Notes: a model not told the origin generated them from the sequence alone. A DNA stretch of 64,000 nucleotides from Albidovulum litorale (GCF_025751495.1 NZ_JAOWKZ010000001.1:186001-250000), one strand, 5' to 3'; positions 8,928 to 17,459 are shown, counted from the first letter of the stretch. Translations and numbers: made by a program.

Positions 8928-9048
8928 CCGCTCCCCTTTTCCCACGCAGACCCGATACCGGCACGCCGCCACTGTCAAGCATCCCTTTGCCGTTGCGCGC
9001 GGCTCTATTCCCCGCCAGCATCACGCCAGTTTAAGTCAGGAGCCCGCC

Positions 9049-10026
9049 ATGCCGACCCTCGCCCCCATTGCCGCCTATGACATCCTGCCCGATGGCAAGG
9101 CGCGGGCGCTGGATCAGGACTGGCCCACCCCCGGGCCGGGATCGGATGCCGCCTGGCGCTGGATCCATTGTGACCGCACCGCTCCGGGCTTCATCGCGTG
9201 GAGCGCTGCACACCTGCCGCACCCGGTCCGCGCCGGTCTGATGCAGGCCGAGACCCGGCCGCATTTTGAAAGCATCGGCGATGGCTTTCTGGTGACGCTG
9301 CGCGGCATCAACCTCAATCCGGGCGAAGAAAGCGAAGACATGGTCGCGCTGCGTCTCTGGATCGGGCCGGGACTGGTTGTCTCGACCCGGATGCGGCGCA
9401 TCTTCGCCTTCGATGACCTTGTGCGCGCGATGGCCGAGGGACAGGCCCCCGCCACCCCTGCTTCCTTCGTCGCCCGCCTGATCGACGCGCTGACCCTGCG
9501 GATCGAGGCGACAACGGCCGAACGCGAGGACCGCACCGACGAGATCGAAGAGATTCTGCTCGATGACCAACCAGACACGGTCGGCAAGGGTGAGATGGAG
9601 ATCGCCCGCCTCGCCCGTTCGGTCATTAAGCTGCGCCGCCATATCGCGCCGCAACGCGAAGCATTGTCCCGGCTGGCAGCTGCCGAAGGGGAACTGTTCG
9701 GCAGCGTCGAGGGCTATGATATCCGGAATGCCGCCAACCGGACGGTAAGGGCGGTCGAGGAACTCGACACCGTGCGCGACCGCCTTGCATCGCTGAGGGC
9801 CCATACCGACAGCCTTCAGGCCGCGCGGCTCGGGCGCAACAGCTTCATCCTCTCGGTCGTGGCCGCGGTCTTTCTGCCGCTGGGTTTTCTCACCGGTCTT
9901 TTCGGGGTGAATGTCGCGGGCATGCCCGGCACCGACTGGCCCTGGGCCTTTGCCGCATTGTCGGGCGCCACGGCGGTGATGGGGCTTGGCCTCTGGCTCG
10001 TCTTCCGCTGGATGAAATGGTTCTGA
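9049..10026 (+). CDS. ZntB/CorA-family divalent cation channel
   Basis: This is a 325-residue protein of the CorA superfamily. A large acidic cytoplasmic N-terminal domain and long helix (TDEIEEILLDD through LRAHTDSLQAARLGRN) precede two C-terminal transmembrane helices. The loop between them carries FGVNVAG, the ZntB-type variant of the CorA GMN signature, so zinc or magnesium is the likely ion. The start is fixed by CAGGAG seven bases upstream; longer in-frame starts (from 8854) run over the divergent exporter gene and lack a site. tRNA-Gly follows 54 bases downstream. Confidence 0.87.
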   Translation: MPTLAPIAAYDILPDGKARALDQDWPTPGPGSDAAWRWIHCDRTAPGFIAWSAAHLPHPVRAGLMQAETRPHFESIGDGFLVTLRGINLNPGEESEDMVALRLWIGPGLVVSTRMRRIFAFDDLVRAMAEGQAPATPASFVARLIDALTLRIEATTAEREDRTDEIEEILLDDQPDTVGKGEMEIARLARSVIKLRRHIAPQREALSRLAAAEGELFGSVEGYDIRNAANRTVRAVEELDTVRDRLASLRAHTDSLQAARLGRNSFILSVVAAVFLPLGFLTGLFGVNVAGMPGTDWPWAFAALSGATAVMGLGLWLVFRWMKWF

Positions 10027-10080
10027 GCCCTGTGCTAACCTCTTGCCTCATGCCGGGCCGCGCGGTAATCAGATCGCCAC

Positions 10081-10154
10081 GCGGGTGTAGCTCAATGGCA
10101 GAGCAGAAGCTTCCCAAGCTTACGACGAGGGTTCGATTCCCTTCACCCGCTCCA
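10081..10154 (+). tRNA. tRNA-Gly(CCC)
   Basis: A full cloverleaf can be drawn: acceptor GCGGGTG/CACCCGC, D-arm GCTC/GAGC, anticodon stem GAAGC/GCTTA region with loop TTCCCAA (anticodon CCC), and T-arm with TTCGATT. An encoded CCA follows the discriminator T. It reads GGG codons. Confidence 0.95.
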
Positions 10155-10204
10155 ATCCCTGTGACGACCTGTTTCAACATTAACTCGACTAGGGAGACAT
10201 TCAG

Positions 10205-10444
10205 ATGAAAAAGACGATACTTGCATCCGTGATTGCGGCCGCCCTCGCCGGTCCTGCATTCGCAGGACAGTGCCCTGCGTTGATGGCCGAAATCGACACT
10301 GCGATGGCCGCCAGCACCGCTGATGAGGCGACCAAGGCGCAGATCACGGAACTCTACAATTCCGGCAAGGCCAAACACGATTCCGGCGATCACGCGGGAT
10401 CGGTCGCCGATCTGAACGCCGCGAAGGAACTTCTCGGTATCTGA
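10205..10444 (+). CDS. Small secreted protein of unknown function
   Basis: This is a 79-residue precursor with a clear Sec signal peptide (MKKTILASVIAAALAGPAFA, cleavage after FA at residue 20). The mature part of 59 residues is mostly helical and Ala/Lys/Asp-rich (STADEATKAQITELYNSGKA), with a single Cys at its start and a helical repeat feel (tetratricopeptide-like pair). AGGGAGA precedes the ATG. It has its own position between tRNA-Gly and ridA. Helical periplasmic protein; I do not recognise a named family. Confidence 0.8.
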   Translation: MKKTILASVIAAALAGPAFAGQCPALMAEIDTAMAASTADEATKAQITELYNSGKAKHDSGDHAGSVADLNAAKELLGI

Positions 10445-10527
10445 TCCAATTCCCGGCCGTTAACCCGGTTCCATTCCGCCGCCAAGGCGGATAGGAGGGG
10501 GTGCGTTTTTCCAGCGAGGACACGGAT

Positions 10528-10884
10528 ATGAGCACCCCCATCACCCGTATTGAAACCGAAACCCGGATGTCGAATATCGTCATCCACAACGGCGTTGTGC
10601 ACCTTGCCGGTGTGGTCGGCGAGCCGGGCGGTGACGTCACCAGCCAGACCCGCGAATGCCTTGCCGAAATCGAACGGCTTCTGGCAGTGGCGGGATCGGA
10701 TAAGACACGCATCCTGCGCGCCCAGATCTGGCTGGCCGATATCAACGCCGACTTCAAGGCGATGAACGCGGTCTGGGACGCCTGGGTGCCTGCGGGTCAC
10801 GCACCTGCGCGCGCAACCGGCGAAGCCAAACTGGCGACGCCCGACTATCTGGTCGAAATCATCATCACGGCCGCACAGGCCTGA
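10528..10884 (+). CDS. RidA family (YjgF/YER057c) protein
   Basis: This 118-residue cytoplasmic protein matches the RidA family, whose members hydrolyse reactive enamine/imine intermediates from PLP enzymes. Recognisable are HNGVVHLAGVVGE, the helix TRECLAEIERLLAVAGSDKTRILRAQIWLAD, and the C-terminal VPAGHAPARATGEAKLA segment with the Arg used for carboxylate binding in active members. The ATG is preceded by GAGG at 10 bases; a GTG at 10501 sits directly on another purine-rich run with no spacing and is less likely. The divergent sub-family (short N-terminus) may have lost strict RidA activity. Confidence 0.85.
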   Translation: MSTPITRIETETRMSNIVIHNGVVHLAGVVGEPGGDVTSQTRECLAEIERLLAVAGSDKTRILRAQIWLADINADFKAMNAVWDAWVPAGHAPARATGEAKLATPDYLVEIIITAAQA

Positions 10885-10895
10885 TGCAACGATAC

Positions 10896-10972
10896 CGGAA
10901 AAGTCTTGGAACAAGACTTTTCCGTCGCTCCGGCGGGGAAGGATTTTGATCCAAAATCCTTCCTGACCCGCC
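10896..10972. repeat. Tandem long-stem hairpins between convergent genes
   Basis: Two near-perfect hairpins stand side by side. The first pairs GGAAAAGTCTTG (10897-10908) with CAAGACTTTTCC (10912-10923), loop GAA; the second pairs GGAAGGATTTTG (10937-10948) with CAAAATCCTTCC (10952-10963), loop ATC. An outer pair GGCGGG (10932-10937)/CCCGCC (10967-10972) encloses the second. They lie between the 3' ends of ridA and the agmatinase-family gene, so they may act as a bidirectional terminator, or be a copy of a dispersed palindromic repeat. Confidence 0.8.
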
Positions 10973-10988
10973 CTAAAGGACCGGTCGC

Positions 10989-11945
10989 TCAGAGGGCGGC
11001 GACCATGACGCAGAGCATCTCGAACATCAGCGATACGCCAAGCCAGGCGGTGTTGCCGGAGGGATCGAAGGGCGGCGAGACCTCGACAAGATCGCCCGCG
11101 ACGATGTTCAGCCCGTCACATTCCCGCACGACCTGCATCGCCTGGAACGCGTTCGGCCCGCCCCATTCCGGCGTCCCGGTGCCGGGTGCCACCGATGGGT
11201 CGATGAAGTCGATGTCGTAGGACATGTAAGTGGGTTTGTCGTCCACGATCTCGCGCGCCTCGGCCATCACATCGGGAATGCCGCGGGCAAAGAACTCCTC
11301 GATCGTCACAATGCGGATGCCGTTGGCCTTCGCGAAATCGAAATCGCTGCGATCGTATTGGGTGCCGCGGATGCCGATCTGGATCATCCGCTTGGGGTCC
11401 AGAAGCCCCTCCTCCACCGCCGAGCGGAACGGGTTGCCATGTGTCAGCGTCTTCGATCCGAAATAGGCCGCGAAGAGATCTGTATGGCTGTCGAAATGCA
11501 CGAGGCCCAGGGGCGCATCCTTGGCCAGCCCGCGCAGAACCGGCAGGGTGCAGAGATGGTCCCCCCCACCGGTCAGGGGCCGGATATTGCGGGATTTGAG
11601 TTCAGCATAGAAGGTCGCGAACCGCGCCATCGTATCGTCCTGATCGACCGGGTTCGGCCCGACATCACCGAGATCGGCGCAGTTCGCCGCCTCGAACGGC
11701 CTGAGGCCCGAGACCGGATGCTGTGCCCGGATCATCGTCGAATAGTCGCGCAACTGGCGCGGACCGTGGCGTGGCCCCGGCCGGTTCGTCACCGACCCGT
11801 CCCAGGGCAGACCCACAAGACCGATCTGGACATCGCCGATGCGCGGATGGTCGAGCGGCACGGATGGCAGTCGCATGAAGGTCGGTATTCCCGCGAAACG
11901 CGGCATCTCCATCCCCGAAACGGGTTTGAAAAACGGGTCGGCCAT
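10989..11945 (-). CDS. Agmatinase/ureohydrolase family enzyme
   Basis: This is a 318-residue dimanganese ureohydrolase that releases urea from a guanidino compound. The metal-binding motifs are all visible: GGGDHL (His), HFDSHTDL (Asp-x-His-x-Asp) and SYDIDFIDPSVAPGTGTPEWGG (Asp-x-Asp). The length and the N-terminal extension with RFAGIPTFMRLP are typical of agmatinase, guanidinobutyrase and guanidinopropionase-like members, which cannot be told apart by eye. GGAGG lies five bases upstream of the ATG. It is a single-gene unit facing ridA. Confidence 0.9.
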   Translation of the reverse strand: MADPFFKPVSGMEMPRFAGIPTFMRLPSVPLDHPRIGDVQIGLVGLPWDGSVTNRPGPRHGPRQLRDYSTMIRAQHPVSGLRPFEAANCADLGDVGPNPVDQDDTMARFATFYAELKSRNIRPLTGGGDHLCTLPVLRGLAKDAPLGLVHFDSHTDLFAAYFGSKTLTHGNPFRSAVEEGLLDPKRMIQIGIRGTQYDRSDFDFAKANGIRIVTIEEFFARGIPDVMAEAREIVDDKPTYMSYDIDFIDPSVAPGTGTPEWGGPNAFQAMQVVRECDGLNIVAGDLVEVSPPFDPSGNTAWLGVSLMFEMLCVMVAAL

Positions 11946-12086
11946 GGTTCCTCCTTAGGTCGTCCGCGCGACGCTAGTTCAGTTCAGCGCGCGGATAAAT
12001 AGGCAAGAAACCAAATAGGAATCCCGAAATCCGGAATTCAGCATCCATTCAAACACGTCGTCGGCTTGCTGCCCGCTGGTTCGACA

Positions 12087-14042
12087 TCAGGCCGAGACCG
12101 CAACTGGCAGCAGGATATCAAACCGTGTCCCCTCACCCGGGCGGCTGTCGACGCTGATCGTTCCCCCGCCCCGCGCCACAAGATTACGGCTGATGGAAAG
12201 ACCAAGCCCCGTGCCCTCACTGCGTTTCGTCGTGTAGAATGGGTCGAAGACCCGGGCGAGCACCTCTTCCGACATACCAATTCCGGTATCTGTGACCGTG
12301 ATCCGTATTTTGGTGTCTTCCGCCCTCGTTTTCAGGTCCAGCCGTCCGCCATCCGGCATCGCCTGTATCGCGTTGACCATGAGGTTGATCAGCACCTGCT
12401 GCAGTTCGGTCTGGTTCATCGCCACCACGGCGCCTGCCTTCAAGTCGAGTCCCACCTCCACCTTTGCCTTGGCCAGTAAGTGCTGAACAAGCGGCATCGT
12501 ATCGCGGATTACGTCATCTGGATCGTTACCGGTTCCGCCATCGGCATATTCCTCGGGCCGGGCAAACCGCAGGAGTTTCGAGACGAGGATATGGATCGCC
12601 TGGATCTGCTCCTGAATGAGCGTGAACTCGGTTTTCAGCGGCTGGGCCCGCGCGCCCAGATCATCGCGAACCACATCAAGATTGCCCTGTATCACAGCCA
12701 AAGGATTATTGATTTCATGGGCAACGCCTGCAGTGATCTCGCCGATGGCGGCTAGTTTTTCAGAAACGATCAACTGCTTCGTCGTCGCCTCGATCTGCCG
12801 GTTCGCCGCTTCCAGATCCCGGGTGCGGTCGGCGACGCGTTCTTCCAATTCTTCCGCCCAGTCCCTCAACTTCCTGTCACTCTCCTCGATCTGGTCGAGA
12901 AGATGGTCAAGATGTCCCGCCACCCGGCCGATTTCGTCATCGGGCACCGGTCGGCCAGACCGGGCAGAAAGGTCGCCTGCCTCGACCGCGCCGATTACGG
13001 CGTTCATCTTTTCGAGTGGGGCGAAGATCCCGCGCGCCCACCGCAAGAGAATTGGAACCGACACGGCAAGGACAAGGACGAACGCGACGCCAATCTCGAT
13101 CAGGGTGCGCCGCTCGGCCGCCACGAAGGGCGCCTCGAGGAAACCGACATAGAGCATACCCACGCGGCTGCCGAAGCTGTCCACTATGGGTTCATAAGCC
13201 GAGACATACCAGTCATTCACCACAAACGCCCGGTCTAGCCAGACCTGGCCTTCATCCAGAACCCTCGCCCGCACCGCGGCAGAAACGCGGGTGCCGAGTG
13301 CGCGGACATCCTCGAAGAGCCGCACATTGGTCGAGATGCGAACGTCTTCAAGAAAAATCGTCGCAGTTCCCTGCCCGCTTTGTGTAATTCTTCCAGAGGG
13401 ATAGACAAGGTTATTGATCTCGTCGATGAAGGCGAGGTTGCGGTTCAGAAGCGTGCCACCGACCAGGGCACCGCCCAATGCGGGGGCGGCCGCATGTACG
13501 ACCATACCGCGCGTTTCCTCTGTTCGATCGGTCGGCACGGCAGCCACAGTCGGCACAAGGGGCAAAAGTGCCCTTTCCGCCAAGGCAGGAGAAATCCCGG
13601 CAAGGTCGTCGCCGTGAAAGATGTCGATCTCGGCGCCGGCCTGCCCTTTTAGGGCAGACGCGACGACAGGCCAGCGTGACGCTTCTGCAGGTTCGCCCGC
13701 TGCCACAAAATAGAGGAAGTCGAGCCCAAGTGCCGCGCGCCGCGTTTCCAGCAGCGCCGCCATGGCAGTGGGGTCGTTGCGCACAGCGACAAAAACGGCG
13801 GATTGACCCAGCGCCTCGATCCCCGCCCGGCGACCATTGAGAAGACCCGCAAGGTGCTGGTGTGCGATGGTCAGTTCACCCGCCACCTTGTCGATCAGCA
13901 CCTCGTCCAGCCGGTCGATCAGGCTTTTGACCGTGTAGGCCAGAACCAACGGCAACAGGATCAGCGCGGGCAGCAGCGCAATGACCAACATGCGCGCGCG
14001 CACGCTTTTCAGCAATCTTACCCGATGCGGCGCCTCATACAT
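12087..14042 (-). CDS. Sensor histidine kinase of the formate dehydrogenase operon
   Basis: This is a 651-residue membrane kinase. TM1 is at about 18-39 and TM2 at about 312-334; between them lies a roughly 270-residue periplasmic sensor of the double-Cache type (LDFLYFVAAGEPAE, later DWYVSAYEPIVDSFG). A HAMP domain, coiled coil and HisKA domain follow, with phospho-accepting His at about 442 (GVAHEINNPLA), then the ATPase domain (LINLMVNAIQAMPDGG, TDTGIGM, EGTGLGLSI). The chosen ATG overlaps the stop of the response regulator gene by eight bases, giving translational coupling; longer starts read back through that gene. It is the last gene of the leftward operon. The signal sensed is unknown. 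Confidence 0.9.
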   Translation of the reverse strand: MYEAPHRVRLLKSVRARMLVIALLPALILLPLVLAYTVKSLIDRLDEVLIDKVAGELTIAHQHLAGLLNGRRAGIEALGQSAVFVAVRNDPTAMAALLETRRAALGLDFLYFVAAGEPAEASRWPVVASALKGQAGAEIDIFHGDDLAGISPALAERALLPLVPTVAAVPTDRTEETRGMVVHAAAPALGGALVGGTLLNRNLAFIDEINNLVYPSGRITQSGQGTATIFLEDVRISTNVRLFEDVRALGTRVSAAVRARVLDEGQVWLDRAFVVNDWYVSAYEPIVDSFGSRVGMLYVGFLEAPFVAAERRTLIEIGVAFVLVLAVSVPILLRWARGIFAPLEKMNAVIGAVEAGDLSARSGRPVPDDEIGRVAGHLDHLLDQIEESDRKLRDWAEELEERVADRTRDLEAANRQIEATTKQLIVSEKLAAIGEITAGVAHEINNPLAVIQGNLDVVRDDLGARAQPLKTEFTLIQEQIQAIHILVSKLLRFARPEEYADGGTGNDPDDVIRDTMPLVQHLLAKAKVEVGLDLKAGAVVAMNQTELQQVLINLMVNAIQAMPDGGRLDLKTRAEDTKIRITVTDTGIGMSEEVLARVFDPFYTTKRSEGTGLGLSISRNLVARGGGTISVDSRPGEGTRFDILLPVAVSA

Positions 14043-15417
14043 TCCACTGTGCGCATTTGCGGTCGATGGTTTTGCGTGACACGCCCAATCGCCGCGCAGC
14101 CTCGGCCCGATTGCCGCCGCAGGCCTCCAGTATCGCGAGGATATGGCGCCGCTCAACGGCTTGCAGCGACTCTGCCGGTTCCATCCCGGCCACATCCGGA
14201 CCGCCCGCAAATTCTGGCGGGAATTCCCCCAGGATCAGCGAGCGTTCGATAAGGTTCCGCAGCTCCCGCACATTGCCCGGCCATTCGTAGCGGGCGAGGT
14301 TTCGTAGGACGTCCTCGCTCACATTCAGCGATGCCACCCCTAGCTGCCGGGCGATATTGCCGATGAACAGTTCCGCAAGTTCGCCGATATCGCCAACCCG
14401 ATCGCGGAGCGGCGGCATTTCTACGGTCAAAACATTAATCCGGTTATACAGGTCTTTGCGGAACCGTCCCTCGTTTACGGCTCGACTCAGGTCGGTATTG
14501 GACGCGAAGAGGAAGCGCAGGTTTAGTGGAATTTCTCTTTCAGACCCGTGAGGGCGCAGCCGGTTATCCTCGATCACTCTCAAGAGAGTGCCCTGCATGG
14601 CCAGCGGCATGTCTGCGATCTCGTCGAGGAAGAAGGTTCCGCCACTTGCCTGAATAAGCAGCCCGTCCCGCTCCTCCTCGCCGACCTTGCCGAACAACTC
14701 CTCGGCCAGCCGCTCAGGCGTCGTCGTGGCGCAGTTGATGGGCACAAAAGGTTTATCGGCACGGTCTGACATTGCGTGCAGCGTACGCGCGGCAATTTCC
14801 TTGCCCGTGCCGCTTTCCCCCGTGAAGAGAACCGGCGTTGGCAAGGGTGCGGCCCGTTCTAGCGTCCGGCGCACTGTCTCAATCCGCGGCGAATTGCCGA
14901 TCAACCGCCCGCGCGCGGCGAGCGTATCGGCGCGCAACTCGTATTTCAGCAGGAAGTTCTCGCGCCTCAGATAGCGCTGATCCATGCAACGGTTAACCGC
15001 ATTGATGATCTGGTTCGAACGGAAGGGTTTCAGCACGAAATCCGCCGCCCCCACCCGCAGGGCATGAATGGCTGTGTCAAGATCAGCATAAGCCGTCATC
15101 AGGATCGCCTCGGCGAAAAGCCCCACGCGCCGCTGTTCGGTCAGCCAGTCGAGGCCCGACTGGCCGGGCATGACATTGTCCAGCAACACCAGATCGAAAT
15201 GCTGGGTGTCAAGAAGCTGCGATGCTTCCTCGGCACTTGCCGCCGCCACGATCCGCTTGCAGCGCGGCTCAAACGTGCGGATCAGGAAGTTGCGCATTCC
15301 CGGTTCGTCGTCGATCACCAGTATCGAGACATGGCGAAGCACCCGGTCGATGGCGCTCGGCCCGACCTCTTCGGCCTCCGTCTGCGGCGGTGTTCCGCCG
15401 GGGCGCAGTTCCGTCAA
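14035..15417 (-). CDS. NtrC-family response regulator lacking the GAFTGA loop
   Basis: This is a 460-residue regulator with a receiver domain (residues about 31-145, phospho-acceptor D80 in LVLLDNVMPG, Lys at LKPF), an AAA+ domain (Walker A GESGTGKE at 200-207, Walker B GGTFFLDEI, arginine fingers in FRKDLYNRIN) and a Fis-type helix-turn-helix at the end (NRAEAARRLGVSRKTIDRK). The sigma-54 contact loop is missing: after ELFG (240-243) comes KVGEEERDGLLIQAS instead of a GAFTGA-containing stretch, about six residues shorter. It probably acts on a non-sigma-54 promoter, as known for Rhodobacter capsulatus NtrC. The start is a TTG with GGGGA five bases upstream. Confidence 0.9.
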   Translation of the reverse strand: MTELRPGGTPPQTEAEEVGPSAIDRVLRHVSILVIDDEPGMRNFLIRTFEPRCKRIVAAASAEEASQLLDTQHFDLVLLDNVMPGQSGLDWLTEQRRVGLFAEAILMTAYADLDTAIHALRVGAADFVLKPFRSNQIINAVNRCMDQRYLRRENFLLKYELRADTLAARGRLIGNSPRIETVRRTLERAAPLPTPVLFTGESGTGKEIAARTLHAMSDRADKPFVPINCATTTPERLAEELFGKVGEEERDGLLIQASGGTFFLDEIADMPLAMQGTLLRVIEDNRLRPHGSEREIPLNLRFLFASNTDLSRAVNEGRFRKDLYNRINVLTVEMPPLRDRVGDIGELAELFIGNIARQLGVASLNVSEDVLRNLARYEWPGNVRELRNLIERSLILGEFPPEFAGGPDVAGMEPAESLQAVERRHILAILEACGGNRAEAARRLGVSRKTIDRKCAQWNV

Positions 15418-15430
15418 ATCATTCCCCGTT

Positions 15431-15556
15431 TCAGTCGAGCCGGACCGAAGGCCCCGCTGTCACCTCCTCGGACGAGAAACCCGCGCGGTGAAGCGCAAGA
15501 TCGGCTGCCACCGCGATGACGATGGCGGCAAGGAATGCGGCAAACATGACTTTCAT
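15431..15556 (-). CDS. 41-residue single-pass membrane peptide behind the fdh gamma gene
   Basis: This short gene begins nine bases after the stop of the cytochrome b subunit gene and ends 13 bases before the response regulator start. The product opens MKVMFAAFLAAIVIAVAADL, a single hydrophobic helix, and closes with the polar tail HRAGFSSEEVTAGPSVRLD, so it is likely an inner-membrane peptide with a short exposed tail. A G-run (GGGGGG) precedes the ATG. Position inside the operon, codon use and the helix-plus-tail plan support a real gene. A role as a small accessory subunit of the membrane dehydrogenase is inference. Confidence 0.68.
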   Translation of the reverse strand: MKVMFAAFLAAIVIAVAADLALHRAGFSSEEVTAGPSVRLD

Positions 15557-15565
15557 CGCGCCCCC

Positions 15566-16762
15566 CTATTCCGCCGGTTCCGCCGGTGCGTCCCGCGAAG
15601 CCGCCCCACGCGTCTCCTCGTACCAGAGCGCATGGTGTTCCTTTGCCCATTGCACGTCAACCTCACCCGTGCCGACGGCGTCAAATGCACCCTCCATCCC
15701 GACCGAGCCGAGGTAGATGTGGGCGATGATAATCGCCATGAAGACGAAGGCGACGATTCCGTGCCAGGCCTGGGCCAACTGCATTTCCTGATGCGGGCCA
15801 AGGACTGTCGGCAACTCACCAAAGCCGAAAAGTTGCGGCAGGCCGGTGGCGTTCAGGACGACGAAAGTCTTGGCGAACATCGGCAGCTCGAATGGGAAAA
15901 GAAGCGAAAGGCCGGAGAGCGAGATCGAGACGCCCAGCACCACGACCGACCAGAAGATGATCTTCTGCCCGGCATTGAACTTTTTCGCGGGCGGATGCAC
16001 GCCCGTGGAAAACAGCCCGCCGCCCTTGGCCAGCCATTTCAGGTCATGTTTGTTCGGGAAATTGTCGGCGATCCAGACCACTATGACGATGGCGAGCCCC
16101 GCCATGAAGGCCCATGCAAGGTTGTTATGCGCCCATTTTCCCACATTCGCGATCGGCGCATAGACATCTTTGCCCAGCAGCGGGATCAGCGCGAGACGGC
16201 CAAAGATCATGACCAGCCCGGTCACAGCAAGGACAATGAATGACCCCGCCATCAGCCAGTGACCAAAGCGTTCGACCGCGTTGAACCGCAGGATGGTCTG
16301 TCCGCTCGCCCCGCCATCGATACGGATCTTGCCGCGGGTCAGGTAGAACAGCACCAGCACCGCGATCATGCCCAAAAGCAGATAGCCACCGTAATGCGCC
16401 AGCGGCCCTTCGCGGAACTGCAGCCATTCCATTCCACCGTCCTGAATGATGACACCTGCCGCCGGCGAGCGGGACGACACGGTGATATCGGCCGAACCGT
16501 AGCGCAGGGCGCGCCACAGATCGGGGTCCGAGGCCCCGCCAAGTGTGCCGAGTTGTTCGGCAATTCCGGCGGCCGAGTCCGGATCCCCCGTCGCCGCGCG
16601 CATCGCGCTGTCATCCACGACTTCGCCGCGCTGACGCGCGAGGATATCCTCAAGCGTCTGCGCGCCTCCGGTCGCAGCGCGGGTATCGTCGGTCTGCGCG
16701 AAACCCGGCATGGAGAGAGACAGACAAGCGGCCAGAACGGCAAGAAAGCTGCGAAGGATCAT
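15566..16762 (-). CDS. Formate dehydrogenase gamma subunit (cytochrome b556)
   Basis: This is a 398-residue membrane anchor that takes electrons from the iron-sulfur subunit to quinone through two haem b. A signal peptide (MILRSFLAVLAACLSLSMPGFA) and a periplasmic N-terminal extension of about 90 residues, absent in the Escherichia coli FdnI/FdoI type, precede the four-helix cytochrome b core (RFNAVERFGHWLMAGSFIVL with the haem His, KWAHNNLAWAFMAG, ILGVSISLSGLSLLFP, WHGIVAFVFMAIIIAHIYLG). The extension is usual for FDH3-type gamma subunits. CGGGAG precedes the ATG. It is encoded behind the beta gene, with a strong hairpin between them. Confidence 0.92.
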   Translation of the reverse strand: MILRSFLAVLAACLSLSMPGFAQTDDTRAATGGAQTLEDILARQRGEVVDDSAMRAATGDPDSAAGIAEQLGTLGGASDPDLWRALRYGSADITVSSRSPAAGVIIQDGGMEWLQFREGPLAHYGGYLLLGMIAVLVLFYLTRGKIRIDGGASGQTILRFNAVERFGHWLMAGSFIVLAVTGLVMIFGRLALIPLLGKDVYAPIANVGKWAHNNLAWAFMAGLAIVIVVWIADNFPNKHDLKWLAKGGGLFSTGVHPPAKKFNAGQKIIFWSVVVLGVSISLSGLSLLFPFELPMFAKTFVVLNATGLPQLFGFGELPTVLGPHQEMQLAQAWHGIVAFVFMAIIIAHIYLGSVGMEGAFDAVGTGEVDVQWAKEHHALWYEETRGAASRDAPAEPAE

Positions 16763-16786
16763 GATCGTCTCCCGATAGCGACATCA

Positions 16787-16836
16787 GGTGGCGGCACCCG
16801 TGGCGCTACCGCGCCACGGGACCACGTATTGCCACC
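16787..16836 (-). other. Intercistronic hairpin between fdh beta and gamma genes
   Basis: A perfect 10-bp stem (CCCGTGGCGC 16797-16806 with GCGCCACGGG 16811-16820, loop TACC) is enclosed by an outer pair GGTGGC (16787-16792)/GCCACC (16831-16836). No T-run follows on the minus strand, so it is more likely an mRNA-stabilising or processing element than a terminator. Confidence 0.7.
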
Positions 16837-16850
16837 TCCAATCGGACGTG

Positions 16851-17447
16851 TCAGTTGGCGGCCTTCTGGTCATAGGCCGTGCCCCAGCCCCAAGCGCCCG
16901 AACCGAAGCCGCGTGCCACGACCCGTTCGCGGTAGATGGCGGAGACCACATCACCGTCGCCCGCCAGTAGCGCCTTGGTGGAACACATCTCGGCGCAGAT
17001 AGGCAGCTTGCCCTCGGCGATCCGATTCCGCCCGTATTTGGCGAACTCGGCCGTCGAGTGGGTTTCTTCCGGGCCACCGGCGCAGAAGGTGCATTTGTCC
17101 ATCTTGCCGCGCGATCCGAAGTTGCCCGCCTGCGGATACTGCGGCGCGCCGAAGGGGCAGGCGTAGAAGCAATAGCCGCAGCCGATGCAGAGGTCTTTCG
17201 AATGCAGGACGATGCCGTCCTCGGACTGATAGAAGCAGTCCACCGGACAGACCGCCATGCAGGGCGCGTCCGAGCAATGCATGCAGGCGACCGAGATCGA
17301 CCGTTCGCCCGGCGTGCCGTCATTGATCGTGACGACCCTTCGGCGGTTGATACCCCAAGGCACTTCATGTTCGTTCTTGCAGGCCGTCACGCAGGCATTG
17401 CACTCGATGCAGCGTTCGGCGTCACAGAGGAATTTGACTCTTGCCAT
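16851..17447 (-). CDS. Formate dehydrogenase beta subunit (FDH3-type, four [4Fe-4S])
   Basis: This 198-residue electron-transfer subunit carries four cysteine clusters: CDAERCIECNACVTAC, CMHCSDAPCMAVCP, CIGCGYCFYACP and CTFCAGGPEE...CAEMCSTKAL. It relays electrons from the molybdenum subunit to the cytochrome b. At about 200 residues it is the short FDH3-type beta subunit without the C-terminal transmembrane helix of E. coli FdnH. It has no signal peptide, so export with the Tat-targeted alpha subunit is implied. AAGGAG precedes the ATG, 12 bases after the alpha-subunit stop. Confidence 0.94.
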   Translation of the reverse strand: MARVKFLCDAERCIECNACVTACKNEHEVPWGINRRRVVTINDGTPGERSISVACMHCSDAPCMAVCPVDCFYQSEDGIVLHSKDLCIGCGYCFYACPFGAPQYPQAGNFGSRGKMDKCTFCAGGPEETHSTAEFAKYGRNRIAEGKLPICAEMCSTKALLAGDGDVVSAIYRERVVARGFGSGAWGWGTAYDQKAAN

Positions 17448-17459
17448 GACTGTTTCTCC

